From Oscheius tipulae (taxonomy: Eukaryota > Nematoda > Chromadorea > Rhabditida > Rhabditidae): DNA of 64,000 bases. Each line of letters starts with the position of its first letter. The first letter of the stretch is position 1. The notes under the pieces are model-generated. The model had not been told where the DNA came from. It saw only the letters and a program-made list of their open reading frames with translations, and did not search any database. The stretch covers positions 930,001 through 994,000 of the forward strand of contig JASJZH010000006.1 in NCBI GenBank assembly GCA_037178975.1, written 5' to 3'. The position numbers were made by a program, and so were the translations under genes. This document shows, one piece after another, positions 32,901 through 51,710 of this stretch.

Positions 32901-34074
32901 TTATTTATTACCTTCTCAGTCTTTTACAACTCACTTGATTCCTGTGTTGTTCTGTGCTCTGAAGTTACAGCTGTCTATCAGAGTCTTTAGTAGGATCAGA
33001 TTGTCGTGAAAGATTGAAACGAAAGGGTGATGTGAAATGAGACAAAGACTTGTCAATGAGTAGAAGTGGTCTCTTCTTGAACTGTAATTTTTTTCTTGTT
33101 CAAAAAGTACAGGAAGGTTATACCTTTTCCTCTGTACACCATTTGTCTTGATTCCTGCTTTTCTCTCAATGGCGAGGTAAAAGTTCAAGCAGATGCCGTA
33201 TCGAATTTTGGCAGAATCTTTCTCAGTCAGCATGAAAACGAAAAACTGAGGATCTCGAATTTGACTTTGTTGCACCCCTGAGTCTGAAAATGGGACAGTA
33301 ATTTTCAAACAAAAGAAGAACAACAAAAACTACACGAAAGAATGAATAACAAAAGAAACTCAAGAGAAAAGCTCACTGCATTCCAGATAGCGTAGAACTA
33401 ATTGAAACAATGTAGGACGTTCGAGCAACGGAATTACAGGCAAAGGATGCTTGTGAAGCTGGCTACGGTACTCACTCAGGGTCGTGCAGCCCTCGGGCTG
33501 ACAAAAGACTGTTACATCTGTGGGCAAAGGAAAGTCTTTGTGGTCGTCGGTAGGATATCTGAAGAGTTGATTTCGGAAAATTATTACTTCTGCAGAAACG
33601 TGCCCTGTTAGAGATCGTAGTTAGAGATCAGAATTCGTTCCCGTACAACATATCTCTTACGTCTGGTCATGTGACTGTCCATATTTGTTAGTCTAATCAA
33701 TTTTCCCTTCTCGATAGGTCGCTGTTAGTCTGTCATTTCTCTAGCATTCTGCTACCAACGTGTTTCAGTTTTATAAAAACCAACCTTCTCAAAATTTCCG
33801 GATAGCAAACTTGCGGATGTCCCTCAAGGCCGGCTTGACTAGTTGTTCTAAAAAAAGCAATTTTTTCTTTTCCTGGTTCTTTCCGACGTTTCCGCATCCG
33901 AGCATGTCGAAGAACGGGTTATTTAAAATCACCGATAACGAACAACAATTTGAAGGCAAATATATGAAAGTATATGGAAAATAACAGAAAAGAATACCTG
34001 GCCCGATTCCTCCTACCGACGACAACCAGGTAGTCAATGAGCCGAGGGCAAATAGGTGGTTCTTTTTCGATCAT
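23981..34074 (-). CDS. aex-3: AEX-3 / MADD, DENN-domain exchange factor for Rab3
   Basis: Twenty-six exons read in frame from ATG 34074 to stop 23981 give 1,451 codons without a break, close to the known size of AEX-3. Exons 1-11 (34074 to 28977) encode the tripartite DENN region: [107 protein letters not shown]. The middle (exons 12-18) holds Ser/Thr-rich linkers and [19 protein letters not shown]. Exon 19 is proline-rich; exons 20-26 encode [45 protein letters not shown] and the tail [16 protein letters not shown]-3 loads Rab3/Rab27 and guides synaptic vesicle and defecation-motor signalling. Intron 6 (30169-32747) holds a protease gene and a tRNA; intron 24 (24367-24791) holds a 5S rRNA gene. 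Exon 14 may contain an extra 39-nt intron. Confidence 0.95.
24462..24580 (-). rRNA. 5S ribosomal RNA
   Basis: The reverse complement begins GCTTACGGCCACACCACGTT, continues with CGCCATCCCGTCCGATCTGG and AGTACTTGGATCGGAGACGG, and ends GGGTGTCGTAAGC: a full 119-nt 5S with pairing ends (GCTTACG / CGTAAGC) and an intact internal control region. A TTTTT run just beyond the 3' end fits pol III termination. It lies inside intron 24 of aex-3 on the same strand. It is single here, whereas C. elegans 5S genes are in a tandem array; it may be a dispersed copy. Confidence 0.93.
30279..30350 (+). tRNA. tRNA-Val (anticodon CAC)
   Basis: The 72-nt cloverleaf has acceptor stem GGTCCAA / TTGGACC, A box TAGTGTAGTGG, anticodon stem-loop CTGCTTCACACGCAG with anticodon CAC, and B box GGTTCGAACCC. 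A TTTCTTTT run follows as terminator. It sits antisense in intron 6 of aex-3, about 110 bp before exon 7. Confidence 0.96.
30944..30997 (+). promoter_or_regulatory. GATA-type sites upstream of the aspartic protease
   Basis: TTATCAG at 30944-30950 and ACTGATA at 30991-30997 match the extended GATA motif used by ELT-2 in nematode intestinal genes. They lie about 100-155 bp before the protease start. Matches are by eye; function is inferred. Confidence 0.4.
31100..32515 (+). CDS. Pepsin-like aspartic protease (ASP family)
   Basis: Four exons, 31100-31197, 31237-31367, 31435-32078 and 32210-32515, give 392 residues, the normal size. A signal peptide ([16 protein letters not shown]) is followed by a short pro-segment, then [19 protein letters not shown] and the first active site DTGSSNLW, the flap region, and the second active site SDTGTSW with the downstream [15 protein letters not shown]. 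Both catalytic Asp are present. A long pyrimidine run and TTTTAG end 3 nt before the ATG, suggesting trans-splicing. Probably a secreted or lysosomal digestive protease of the gut, supported by upstream GATA motifs. The gene is nested antisense in intron 6 of aex-3. Confidence 0.93.
32538..32543 (+). terminator. Polyadenylation signal of the aspartic protease gene
   Basis: AATAAA lies 23 nt after the TAA stop. Confidence 0.8.
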
Positions 34075-37000
34075 CTATTCACGATGGAGTTCATCTGGAA
34101 GAAGAATTTCAAACTTGTACGTACAACGATATGAAGAAAGATTTTTGAAGGAGTAACTTTCGGGTAATGAAAAGAATACAGCTGCCAAAAACAAGAGAGA
34201 AGGGAGATTTAGCTCTCAATGAGAACGTAGGGTACGGGAAGTGGCAGTCAATTGCGGTATTACAGAATGAGGTCCACAACATTTGGACAACATTAGATCT
34301 GCACAAGGGAAGTAAATACGGATAATAAGCTCTGTTGCAGGGATGAAACTTTTCAAAGCGATTGCAGTTTTTTCGGAGACGACGAAATAATAAACAGATT
34401 GCAGGGGGACGGTGTGAGCCATTGTGTTTTTCAACACATGATTTAAACGATTAAAATGCTCGAAAACAATTTGTCTATTATTTGCCAGCTGACGATTTCG
34501 GCGTCTAGTTGCCGAGGGTGTGAAATCACAGCATAAAAGAGCTGTGAAAATTTCACAATAGAATTCACAGAGCGCTATCAAAAAAGAGATCGGTCTCCCA
34601 ACCTTAAGACTTTCGAAAAATTTCGAATAAAAAAAAACTCGTCTAATCTCTCCGCTCTTTGGCTCAGATGGAAGACTGATGTTCCGAAGAGAAAACCAGT
34701 GGCACCGATCCAACAGAAAACACTGCACGGCAGAAGAAAAGAAAAGACACTAGATGGAAAACTTTAGTTTAGTTTATCCGTGCTGTTTTGAAGCCAAATA
34801 ACTGAAAGAAAACTGAGCCAGAGAGTTTGGTTTTGGTGAATTCTCTCACACCCGCACACATTTCCTCCATTCAATGACGCAATGCGATTTGAGATGCTAT
34901 AGGTATCACAAAACAAAAAAATGAAAAATACTATTCGCTTGAAAGATTCTGAGACTTTCCAAAACCACAAAAATCAAATATACTCTGTTTTGGAAATGAC
35001 GAGAGAGGTGTTTCATAATGGTATCCAAGGAATATGAACGCATCAAGAAGTTGCGTTCGTTAAGAAGATGGCAGACAGGAGAAAACTGTCATGACCCAAG
35101 AGACGTTCTGAATGCAAAGTTTGGCAATAGAAAACATGAAGGTGGTATGAAGGATCTTTCGTAAGAATTGAAGGAGGATTTTAAGCAGTAACAGTATATT
35201 GTCAGAAGTACAGCATTTAAAATTTTTGAAGTGAAAAATAAGAAGCCTTTCTCTTAATTGAGGTCTTTGGCTACAAAACGACCGTGTAGCGTGATATAAA
35301 ATGGGTCATTTCATTAAATGGGACACGTCCCCTCTGGGACATGATTGCTTTTGCCTTTTTTTTCTTGTTAAGAAGGTGCTCGGTGTGAAAGGGCTGTTGA
35401 TGCTGCCAGCCAAAGACCCTCCATAGACAGCCAGGCGAAGCCGAATCGATCGCCTGGCATGCGCAAACAAGCATACAGCTCAATTAGAACAGAAACGACT
35501 AAAGCTCCTTTCACATTCTCTCTCTTTTCCCCGCTCCGACCGAGACCATATTCCGGTGGGGTTGGTACTTCCATTGTTCCAATTATTATCCGATGACGTC
35601 ATGCCGCACATATCCGTTTTGTGTGTGTGGGCACAACGTCAGAGTGGTCATTGGCATCTCTGCCATTTTGGTCTTTAGCTATCAATAGCGATGGAAAAAA
35701 AACTCCACTATGTGTTTTGTTTATAGCCGGTTTGGAACACAAACCTGGGTCCTCTTTTCCGTGAAATTACAATTAAGAAAAGTTTTGGAATTATGGTTTG
35801 TTTGAGGCATGCTAGCGACCTCAAAAACTGGTTTTGAGCACCTGCTAAACTATTTCTGCTTAAAAAAGGTGTCACATTTATACATATTTATTTTCGAGAG
35901 CACTTCTTTGTAGATGGCTATTTAGAAAACGTTTCGTAATAGGAACATGGAAAAAAGTGTGTCAATGCACAGGAAATCTTCGGTAATAAAAGCAAAAAAC
36001 TTTATTTTTTTTGAAAATAGGGAGATTTAGGCTGATGTCAGCCAGTAACACGGACAGATCGGATTTATGTGTGCCGGCCTGCAATGGACACATGCCCGAT
36101 TAGAATTCGCGTCCGTAAAAAGTGCATTGGTCTCCTCGTACATCAATATTTTCCAAATAAGGAAGCGACGGACAAGAGCGATTGTTCGCATGGGAAGACG
36201 CAGATGTTTACGAGGAAGGAGAAAATCTAAAAGAGGTGTCAAGATGCCTGCTGGGAGTGATTCATTGCTCATTCATGTGCAGTTCTTGCGAAGCACACGG
36301 GTGGAAAGGGAGGGGAACATGGACAAATGTTCCCCACTATGCAAATGGACGCCCATGCGCAAAAGATCAATGGTCCGAGAGAAGGAGACGGGAAGAGAGC
36401 GAACTTACTCAAAAGGACAGATGGAGAGCAATTGCCAAGCGTTGGCGCCGGTCGGAGGGCAAAAAAGATGGAGCGCTTTATTGTAATGAACTGAACACTT
36501 AAAGCAGATGGCTTACTCTAAATAACAAGGCCCGTGATATCAAAAACCACGAAAGCAACAGTTACCAAAGGTGGCATGATCTGCATTCTTTATATGTGGG
36601 ATTAGCGTAATCTTAAAAAATGGTTCAGCACTGTTCATCTATTAAGGCCAGCTTGATCGTTCACTCCGACAGACTGACGTTTATTGTGGTCACAAAATTT
36701 GAATGTCAACAGCTGTAATAAAAATTGTGACTAGTAAGATATTCCTTAGTGATTACGGAATCAAAATGTTCCAGTTTCGAACATGCGCTTACATTTTCAG
36801 TGATTTAAAAGTGAAACTCATCTCCTCAATCCTCTACTGCCAAAAATAAAAACCTAGTGATGGGAGCTAGTCACGGAACCTAATAATGCTCCCTGAGCCC
36901 ATCCCCTAATATTGCTTTTTCTGGAGCCCCAGGGGATGATAATGACGAGGTGGAGAGGCGTCAGCTACAGCTGGAAAATTGCTAGTTTCCTTGGAAAAGA

Positions 37001-38199
37001 ATCCGGGAAGCATAATCATGAGACCAGCTGGAATGAGGGTAGTTTCTTGCACTGGAGCTGATAAGAAAGATGAACGCATGAAAGGTGTCATTGTTGCCTT
37101 CGGAGGTGAGTGGGTGTACAGAAAGAGTCAAAAATACTGAGGAATTGGTGAAACTTCATTTCTGTAACAGTAGAAAGACTGTAAGAGTAGGTTGACGAAA
37201 AGTTAGGCTTGCCAAAGTCGACCTATTTTCTTCAATAATAGTTTTTCTCACAGGCATGGGGAATAGAGTTGTTCTACTCTCTTCTTAGAGCTACAACATC
37301 GCAACAACGAACAGCCATTAATTAAATGAACCCACACACAATCCCGTTTTGAACAACCCGTGGATGACGTGGCGGAACCGTTGTTTGAAGACAAGGGATG
37401 TGATTCAGGAGCACAGATTGAGGGGTGAGAGAAGTTTTAAGAGTTCTCTTAAAACATTCAGCAGCAATGCGTGTGAGCATGCATCTTAATTCTGTAGAGA
37501 AAAGATATTTTAGTATCAATGAAGTTTTGCCCCTCCATAAGATGTAACTCTTAACTTCGGCTTCTAGGCGGTATACTTGTCGTTAAATGACGATTTTTTT
37601 TTCAGCCGATGCGTTGTAATTCTTTGACTAAAAGCAGTTTATTGTTTCGAAGCCTTTTGTCTGCTATCGAATCGAAACATCCCTACCAGAATGTTTGGAG
37701 AGTGCCTTCGTCTTTTTCCAGTAAAAGTCCGAATAAAAAGATGGCATCGACATTCACTGATGCTACCAGGAATTTCAGTTTGGGTGATTGATCAGTTACA
37801 GTATCACATCCCAAAGTTCGCATTCTTGGCAAGTGCAATATGGTACACACATTTAAAATGCATCTCTTTTATCCAAATTGCAGTACTTAAAAACTCACTG
37901 AGCTGAGTTCAATGTCCCAAAGCAATACTCTTTTGACGGAGAGGCAAGTATTTTCTAATTTAAATAAACAGCTAATGGTTTGTTGGAACGTCGAGCTCAG
38001 GAGAAGAATACCGAACGTATTCGAATACATCTGCAGAACAGTTTTGTCTTGCTACTTGTGCTATAATTTGGTAAACTAACGTTTTGTTGGGGGCGAGATA
38101 CTTGTTAGCTTTCGTGCCAGCTATCGGAAAATATTAAAAACGTTTTTTCTCTCGAATCGGAAGGCTACTTTGTTGTCTTTTTAGTCTCACACTGATAAT
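34075..38199. other. Long intergenic stretch, no gene supported
   Basis: It contains the aex-3 promoter region. ORFs at 34216-34728 (minus), 36067-36486 (plus) and 36906-37091 (minus) lack recognisable domains. Around 36940-37110 both strands are open: the plus strand reads RPAGMRVVSCTGADKKDERM before a GTGAGT donor, so a lone exon is possible. No RNA gene was found. Confidence 0.4.
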
Positions 38200-38454
38200 T
38201 TATCCAACAACGTTCCCTATCACACCGCCCACAATTTTATCAATCGCTCCTTTTCCTAGCTTCTTGATTTTCTTCTTAATTTTCTTGAACAAACCTCTCT
38301 TGAAACGAGCAAGGGGAGCATGTGGGTCAGCTAATTCATTTTCTGTAATCAATCATGAAAGCCGATAAAAAGTGTCGATACCTGATTCAGTATAAGTTGC
38401 GTGAACTGCCGCAAGCAGGGAGCAAACGATAACAAATATCAGAAGAAGCTTCAT
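38200..38454 (-). CDS. Cationic amphipathic antimicrobial-peptide-like precursor, 71 aa
   Basis: Two small exons, 38382-38454 and 38200-38342, are joined in frame across a 39-nt GTATCG...TTACAG intron. Residues 1-19 (MKLLLIFVIVCSLLAAVHA) are a strong signal peptide. An acidic spacer (TYTESENELADPHAPLA) ends at a dibasic RFKR site. The predicted mature peptide is 31 residues, starting GLFKKIKKKIKKLGKG and ending VVG, with nine Lys, one Asp and no Cys. The Lys-rich amphipathic half, a Gly hinge and a hydrophobic Gly/Val tail are the plan of cecropin-like peptides; the last Gly could donate an amide. No named family is recognised. The ATG lies 111 nt past the stop of the SLC17-type gene on the same strand, operon-like spacing, though a TACTTAAAG box could be its own promoter. 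Confidence 0.75.
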
Positions 38455-38565
38455 CCTGCCAGCTGACCCCGTCGGTGGTACGCTTTAAGTACCGGCGTTT
38501 GTTTGTCCTAAAATACGACGAGACTCATTTTAGGGCAAAAACAGCCTGTTCAAACATTTTATTTT

Positions 38566-41500
38566 TCAGTATACCGATTTGACGGCTTTTTCTTCGGGGG
38601 TTATGTAGACTACGGTATTTTTCTTCCAATCGGGCTTCGTCCAATCTGCTGCTTCACTCGACGAGAGGAACACGAAAGGTGTGTTAAAGACACCGATAAT
38701 GATGGCTAGAATGAAAAAGAGACGAGCCCATTGATCTGGAGTCTCGTCGGGGCAGAGAATCGTTACAATAGCTGGACACGCCAAGGTGACTAGATTGCAG
38801 AGCATGGACATCAGTGCCATCACAAAGTGGACATATTGACAAGCAACCTGAAAACAGCTTTTTCGACAAGTTTGGCTGATTGCTAAAAACTGGGACTTAA
38901 AAAACCTGTATAATCAAACTTACTATAAGCAGTTTGCTTCAATTTATTACGAGAGTTTCACCTAATCCAACACAAAACGCCTAAATGATAAGACGCTGAC
39001 TTCTCCAAGAATTTTTTTTCTGTCAGATTGTTCTTTCTATCTTGCATCAAAAACTACAGATCTACAGCCATAGATTTTGAGAATTTGCTGTCTAATCTGC
39101 AAAGTATGATTTATAGGAAAAGACTTGCAAAAGATTAAATGGTAAAGTTTCTATTCGAATCAACGGCAGAAATCCTTGGAGAGCTCTGTGAGCCAAGCTT
39201 CTGCGTGGTCGCGCCACCCTTGCTGAGGCTTCCCAAGGAGCCAGGTCGCGGGGCATTACGTTCCAGCCTTTTCTATTGGGGTGGCATATAAGTCTTTTCG
39301 CTTTTTGTAAACATGTCCTTTGTCTTGTGTACGACAACCTCCGAGCTATTGATATAGCATCTCGTGTAGCTCACTCAGTCCTCTACCACCACCATGCAAG
39401 ACACCACTTTCCTTCTTCTTATTCTCTGTTCGTTTTGATCTGGACTATTGATGACCTATCACGACCATCTGCGACATGAGTTTCTCAAAAGCACGAATGA
39501 AGCCCAAACGGCTGGAATCAACAATGTTTATGGCCAAGGGACGACGTCCACGAGGGTATGCCAGTTGTGGTTTCATCGCTTTCGGTCTGAAGACAAAAGC
39601 GTCGAAGATGAGCCAAGGTCAACTTTTGATGAATCGAAGCTGCTGCGGCTCGTGAACGAGAACAATCGGCAGACTACCCGTGAGCTAGCAGAGGCACTGT
39701 CTGTCAGTCATGCCGCAGTGGAGCATCATTTGACGCAATTGAGATTTACGAAGAAACTGGGCACATGGTTGCCGCATAACCTCAGTGACACCCAGAAGTG
39801 GCAGCGCATGCCCGTCGCCCATTCTCTCCTGTCCAGGTATGAGAGGAAATCCTTTTTACCACTCCTGGTGACGGGGGATGAGAAGTGGGTAACGTAGGTA
39901 AACGTCCAAAGGAAGCGTCAATGAGTGGGTCCAGGGCAGGCACCAAGTCCTGATGTGAAACCCGACACCTATCAGAAAAAGATTATGCTCTGTGTTTTCT
40001 GGGATATCGAAGGAGCGGTGCACTGGGAACTGCTGAATGCTGGAACTACCCTTACGGCCGCCATAAACAGCCAGCAACTTGAAAAGGTTGCCGTTGCACT
40101 TCGTCAGAAATGGCCGCTGAAGCCGAAAGTCATCCTGCAGATGGACAACGCGCGCCCCCATGTTGCAAAACTCACTCGCTCCAAGATCCACGACCTGGGT
40201 TGGGAGATTTTATCCCATCCTCCATATAGCCCGGACCTTGCTCCTTCCGACTATTATCTGTTCCGGACTCTCAGCAACGAAATTGGAGGACAACAGTTCG
40301 ATTCCGACGGCGCACTCATTTTGGAAGACAATAAATTTTTGCATTTGAAAAAGCGAAAAGACTTAGCTGCCAAACCAATAGGAACGCCTTCACCTTCGTA
40401 GCAAGCTACTACCAATTTACCGATCAATGAGGGGATGGAAGCCTTGGTTGGGCAACGGCGGGGATCGAGGTTGGGACTCTTCTATTAGCGCTGGTGCTAT
40501 CTGCCACTGCGCTATCCTACCGCTAATTTGCAAATTCTTATTAAACCTGATTGCTTTTGCAAATCTATGCTGAACTCATTGGTCAGCAGGTCCATAGCGT
40601 TATAGTTTGTACAGATGCTGATCAACAAAACTGTTTTGCCGGATGTTTTTCTGACCCACCAGTTGTGCACATTTGATTCCTCCTACAATGTTCAGTCCTG
40701 CAAACACGATAGCCCAAGTGTAGGCTATTTGTGCAACTAGGGCGTTTTCAGTCTAAATTACGATTAGAAATATTGCAAAATAGATACTTACAAATGAGAT
40801 GACAAAAAAGCAAATAACCATGCATCCTTGGGACAAGGAGGCAAAAAGCAAGAAACGGCATTTCTCCGAGAGAAATGTGGCTTTATCGTAGAGGGGCCCG
40901 GCAATGAATTTGACACCTGCAGCCAAAATGTAGGGAACGGCTGTAGCGAATCCAGTAGAGCGTAGATCAAAGCCGAGAGCCTGAAAATGCTGTAAGTATG
41001 AATATAATTTTTTTCACCTTGTTAATATAAGTCGGACCGTAGTACATGAGCATTACAAAACCGAAACAATTACCAGTACTCGAAAGCAAACATCCGATGA
41101 TACTGCGATGGCTGATGACAGCCAGATATGGAACCGCCTGCTTGCCTTTGATTTGAAGACGATTCTCAGAGATCCTGGACAATTCTTTCGTGCTGACATT
41201 TCTGGAAGTCAATGATCATCATTGGGACGATTAGGCTTGTCATCGTAACTGTTGCATAAGTCGATCAAACGCAAAACGTGACTTTTATGGAAGGTCAGAG
41301 CTAGCGAAAGCGTTTGCTATAGGTAGGACCATGTCGTCTATGCCTTTCTGACGCAACAGAATGACTCATCTTTCTTGTGCAAAAGTTAGGATTTTCTGAA
41401 CCGATATGGATAAGAAACTATGCTTGGCTAGAAAACAATACGCGCTTCAGTCAAGACGAAATGTTCCCAATTGTTCCCTTTATTACTGAACTTTTTAAAT

Positions 41501-42378
41501 TAATCTCTTCAGTGTAATCTGACCCTTTTGACCATTCGATTCCGGTACCAACAAAGCACAGAGTTATGAGTGTTGATGACCATGGACTGTTTTGACTATT
41601 CAGCAGATTAGTACAGGAATCAAATTGAACTTCTGGCACCCGCATGGAACTCTGAACCCACCGGTGCTTCTGAGGACTGTTCTCGTAGAACCAGAAGAAG
41701 AACATGAAAAGCAGGACGGTGAAAGTTCCCTGTCCATAGTAGAGAAGTCTCCAGTTGTGCGTCTCACACATGAAACCGCCCAGAGGCATAGTTATGATTG
41801 AGGCAAGCTGAACGATAAAAATATAAAAGAAGCCAATTTTTAATACTTGTACATGTGAGGATAGCATAGCGATGTAGGTGCCCATTTCGTTGAGAGGAGC
41901 CCAACTTGTGGCGATACTTCCTGTTGCGGAAAAAAGCATTCCAAGCGAAAGACCTTGGAAAATGCGGGCGACGACGACCGCGTAGAATCCAATGTCGACA
42001 GCCAGAGGAAAGAGAACAGTTGAGACTCCACTGAACAACCCGTACATAAAAAGTGTTTTTCTGAAAAGATGTTTCAGAGATAACTGAATAAGCAAACCTC
42101 ATTCCAAAAGCTAGTAGGAGGTTCATCAAGGGCAAAGTTCCACAAATACTGCCAATGGCGACGACAGAGAAAAGTGCGTTTCTGTAGGCTGGCGAGTAGA
42201 GCCAATGGTCTGTATTGTTTCCAGCCACATCGTCCATACAGATTACTGTGAAGGAGAAGGCTAGAGAATTGCTCATCTGTACGGTGAGACAGATGGTAAC
42301 AAGTATGAGGACGACGAAGCGAGTCTGATTGCCGAAGACGACAGACTCGGCCTCTTTGCTTTCAGTTGAAGAGGACAT
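38566..42378 (-). CDS. SLC17-type major facilitator transporter
   Basis: Seven exons, 42098-42378, 41853-42060, 41662-41807, 41018-41201, 40792-40980, 40660-40752 and 38566-38847, give 460 residues in frame. The chain shows the SLC17 plan: TRFVVLILVTICLTVQMSNS (TM1), a luminal loop with NNTDHW, RKTLFMYGLFSGVSTVLFP, the signature RIFQGLSLGMLFSATGSIA, then GFMCETHNWRLLYYGQGTF, a central loop, MLMYYGPTYINKALGFDLRS, and the end AADWTKPDWKK. Family members carry organic anions or phosphate with H+ or Na+; the substrate is not predictable here. A minus-strand exon at 42421-42630 upstream may be 5' untranslated sequence. AATAAA overlaps the region just 3' of the stop. Intron 6 (1,812 nt) contains a mariner copy and a tRNA-like sequence. 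Confidence 0.88.
39276..40378 (+). mobile_element. mariner transposon copy 1, defective
   Basis: Terminal inverted repeats (TTGGGGTGGCATATAAGTC on the left; right end reverse complement TTGGTTTGGCAGCTAAGTC) are flanked by TA at 39274-39275 and 40379-40380. The transposase frame has the N-terminal helix-turn-helix region, the WVPHNL-like WLPHNLS, then VTGDEKW (first Asp), MDNARPH (second Asp) and HPPYSPDLAPSDYYLF (third Asp), the mariner D,D,D plan. In-frame TAG and TGA codons follow GDEKWVT, and about 135 bp near the 3' end present in copy 2 are missing. Not able to encode transposase. It is antisense in the SLC17-type gene's last intron. Confidence 0.93.
40452..40522 (-). pseudogene. tRNA-like sequence (tRNA pseudogene or tRNA-derived repeat)
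   Basis: The reverse complement reads GCGGTAGGATAGCGCAGTGG and ends CCTCGATCCCCGCCGTTGC, giving a good A box (TAGCGCAGTGG) and a weaker B box (ACCTCGATCCC) at tRNA spacing. The acceptor stem pairs poorly and the anticodon arm is irregular. It lies 74 bp beyond the mariner copy. Confidence 0.45.
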
Positions 42379-43309
42379 TTTGTTAATGTGCTGCAAGGGA
42401 ATGTATGCTTTGGAAAAACTTTACCGAAGGCAACACTCAGGGGGCTGGCGTGAGGTCGAATGAGCCAGGAGTTGAGTCTCCTCCTGGACAATTTGCATAA
42501 CCCGAGAGAGGTCTATGGTGCAACGGTGACAGGAAGATGACGACAGGTCTACAATGTGATTTGTTAATCTCACACTTCCGTTATTTTGCAGCTGGAGTAA
42601 GAGTTGAAGAGCCATTGTAAACAGTATCATTTCTAAGCTTATGTCATGTATCCAAGGAAAGATTTTTTACTTTGGCGATTGATACTTCAAGGTTATCGTA
42701 AATATTGAGCAAACGCTCTTTTAGCCCTGAACCTTGCTTTTCTCTCTTCTTCCTTTGTCATTGTCACGAGTCTCTACACATTGAGATACCATGTCCTGTC
42801 TCTCCAATCTGGTGTTAAACTACAGATGCTCACTAAAAAGTCTAATATCAGTTAGGAAATAATAAGAAGCGGAAAATGATATTCATGACTAAATGAACAA
42901 TGGTCGAGCGATCTACTCGAACTCCAATACACTCTTGTCAAATTTTGTTCGGCTGAATTTCAGCCTTCCACTTACATGAATCCAATGAATCTGCAGTTAT
43001 GATGACAAAACGCGTCTTTGAAAAGTGCCTGATGATCCGATTGACCACTCCTGAACTTTGGGTCCCGGAATGGACGAACGACGAAAACAAACCATTGGAA
43101 GTCATTGTCGGAGCTTAGCCCTTGCAAAAAATGGAAAACAGAAGGAACCCATAGAACCCTCGACGTTCTGCTGCAGTCTACCTATACGGTTTACGATGCA
43201 TGCAAAAAAGTAAGTTTTGAAGCTCTCGCGTTTTCCAAGATCTCGACCAGACATGTCACGAACACAGATTTACCAAAAGTCTTATTATTCCCGAGTTTTG
43301 TATGACATG
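42379..43309. other. Intergenic between the SLC17-type and nca genes
   Basis: A TTGCAG acceptor at about 42390 precedes the transporter ATG. The minus ORF at 42421-42630 (with VQEETQLLAHSTSRQPP) may be a 5' exon or an alternative N-terminus. From 42640 to 43309 I see no gene. Confidence 0.4.

Positions 43310-51710
<8,401 letters not shown>

Noticed and set aside
34216-34728. 170-codon minus-strand ORF upstream of aex-3
   Set aside because: No domain, no splice partners, and frame texture like random AT-rich DNA with scattered Cys and Phe; left as intergenic.
36067-36486. 139-codon plus-strand ORF rich in Arg/Lys, with an overlapping second-frame ORF
   Set aside because: Two frames and the minus strand are open together in a purine-rich stretch, which is composition rather than coding.
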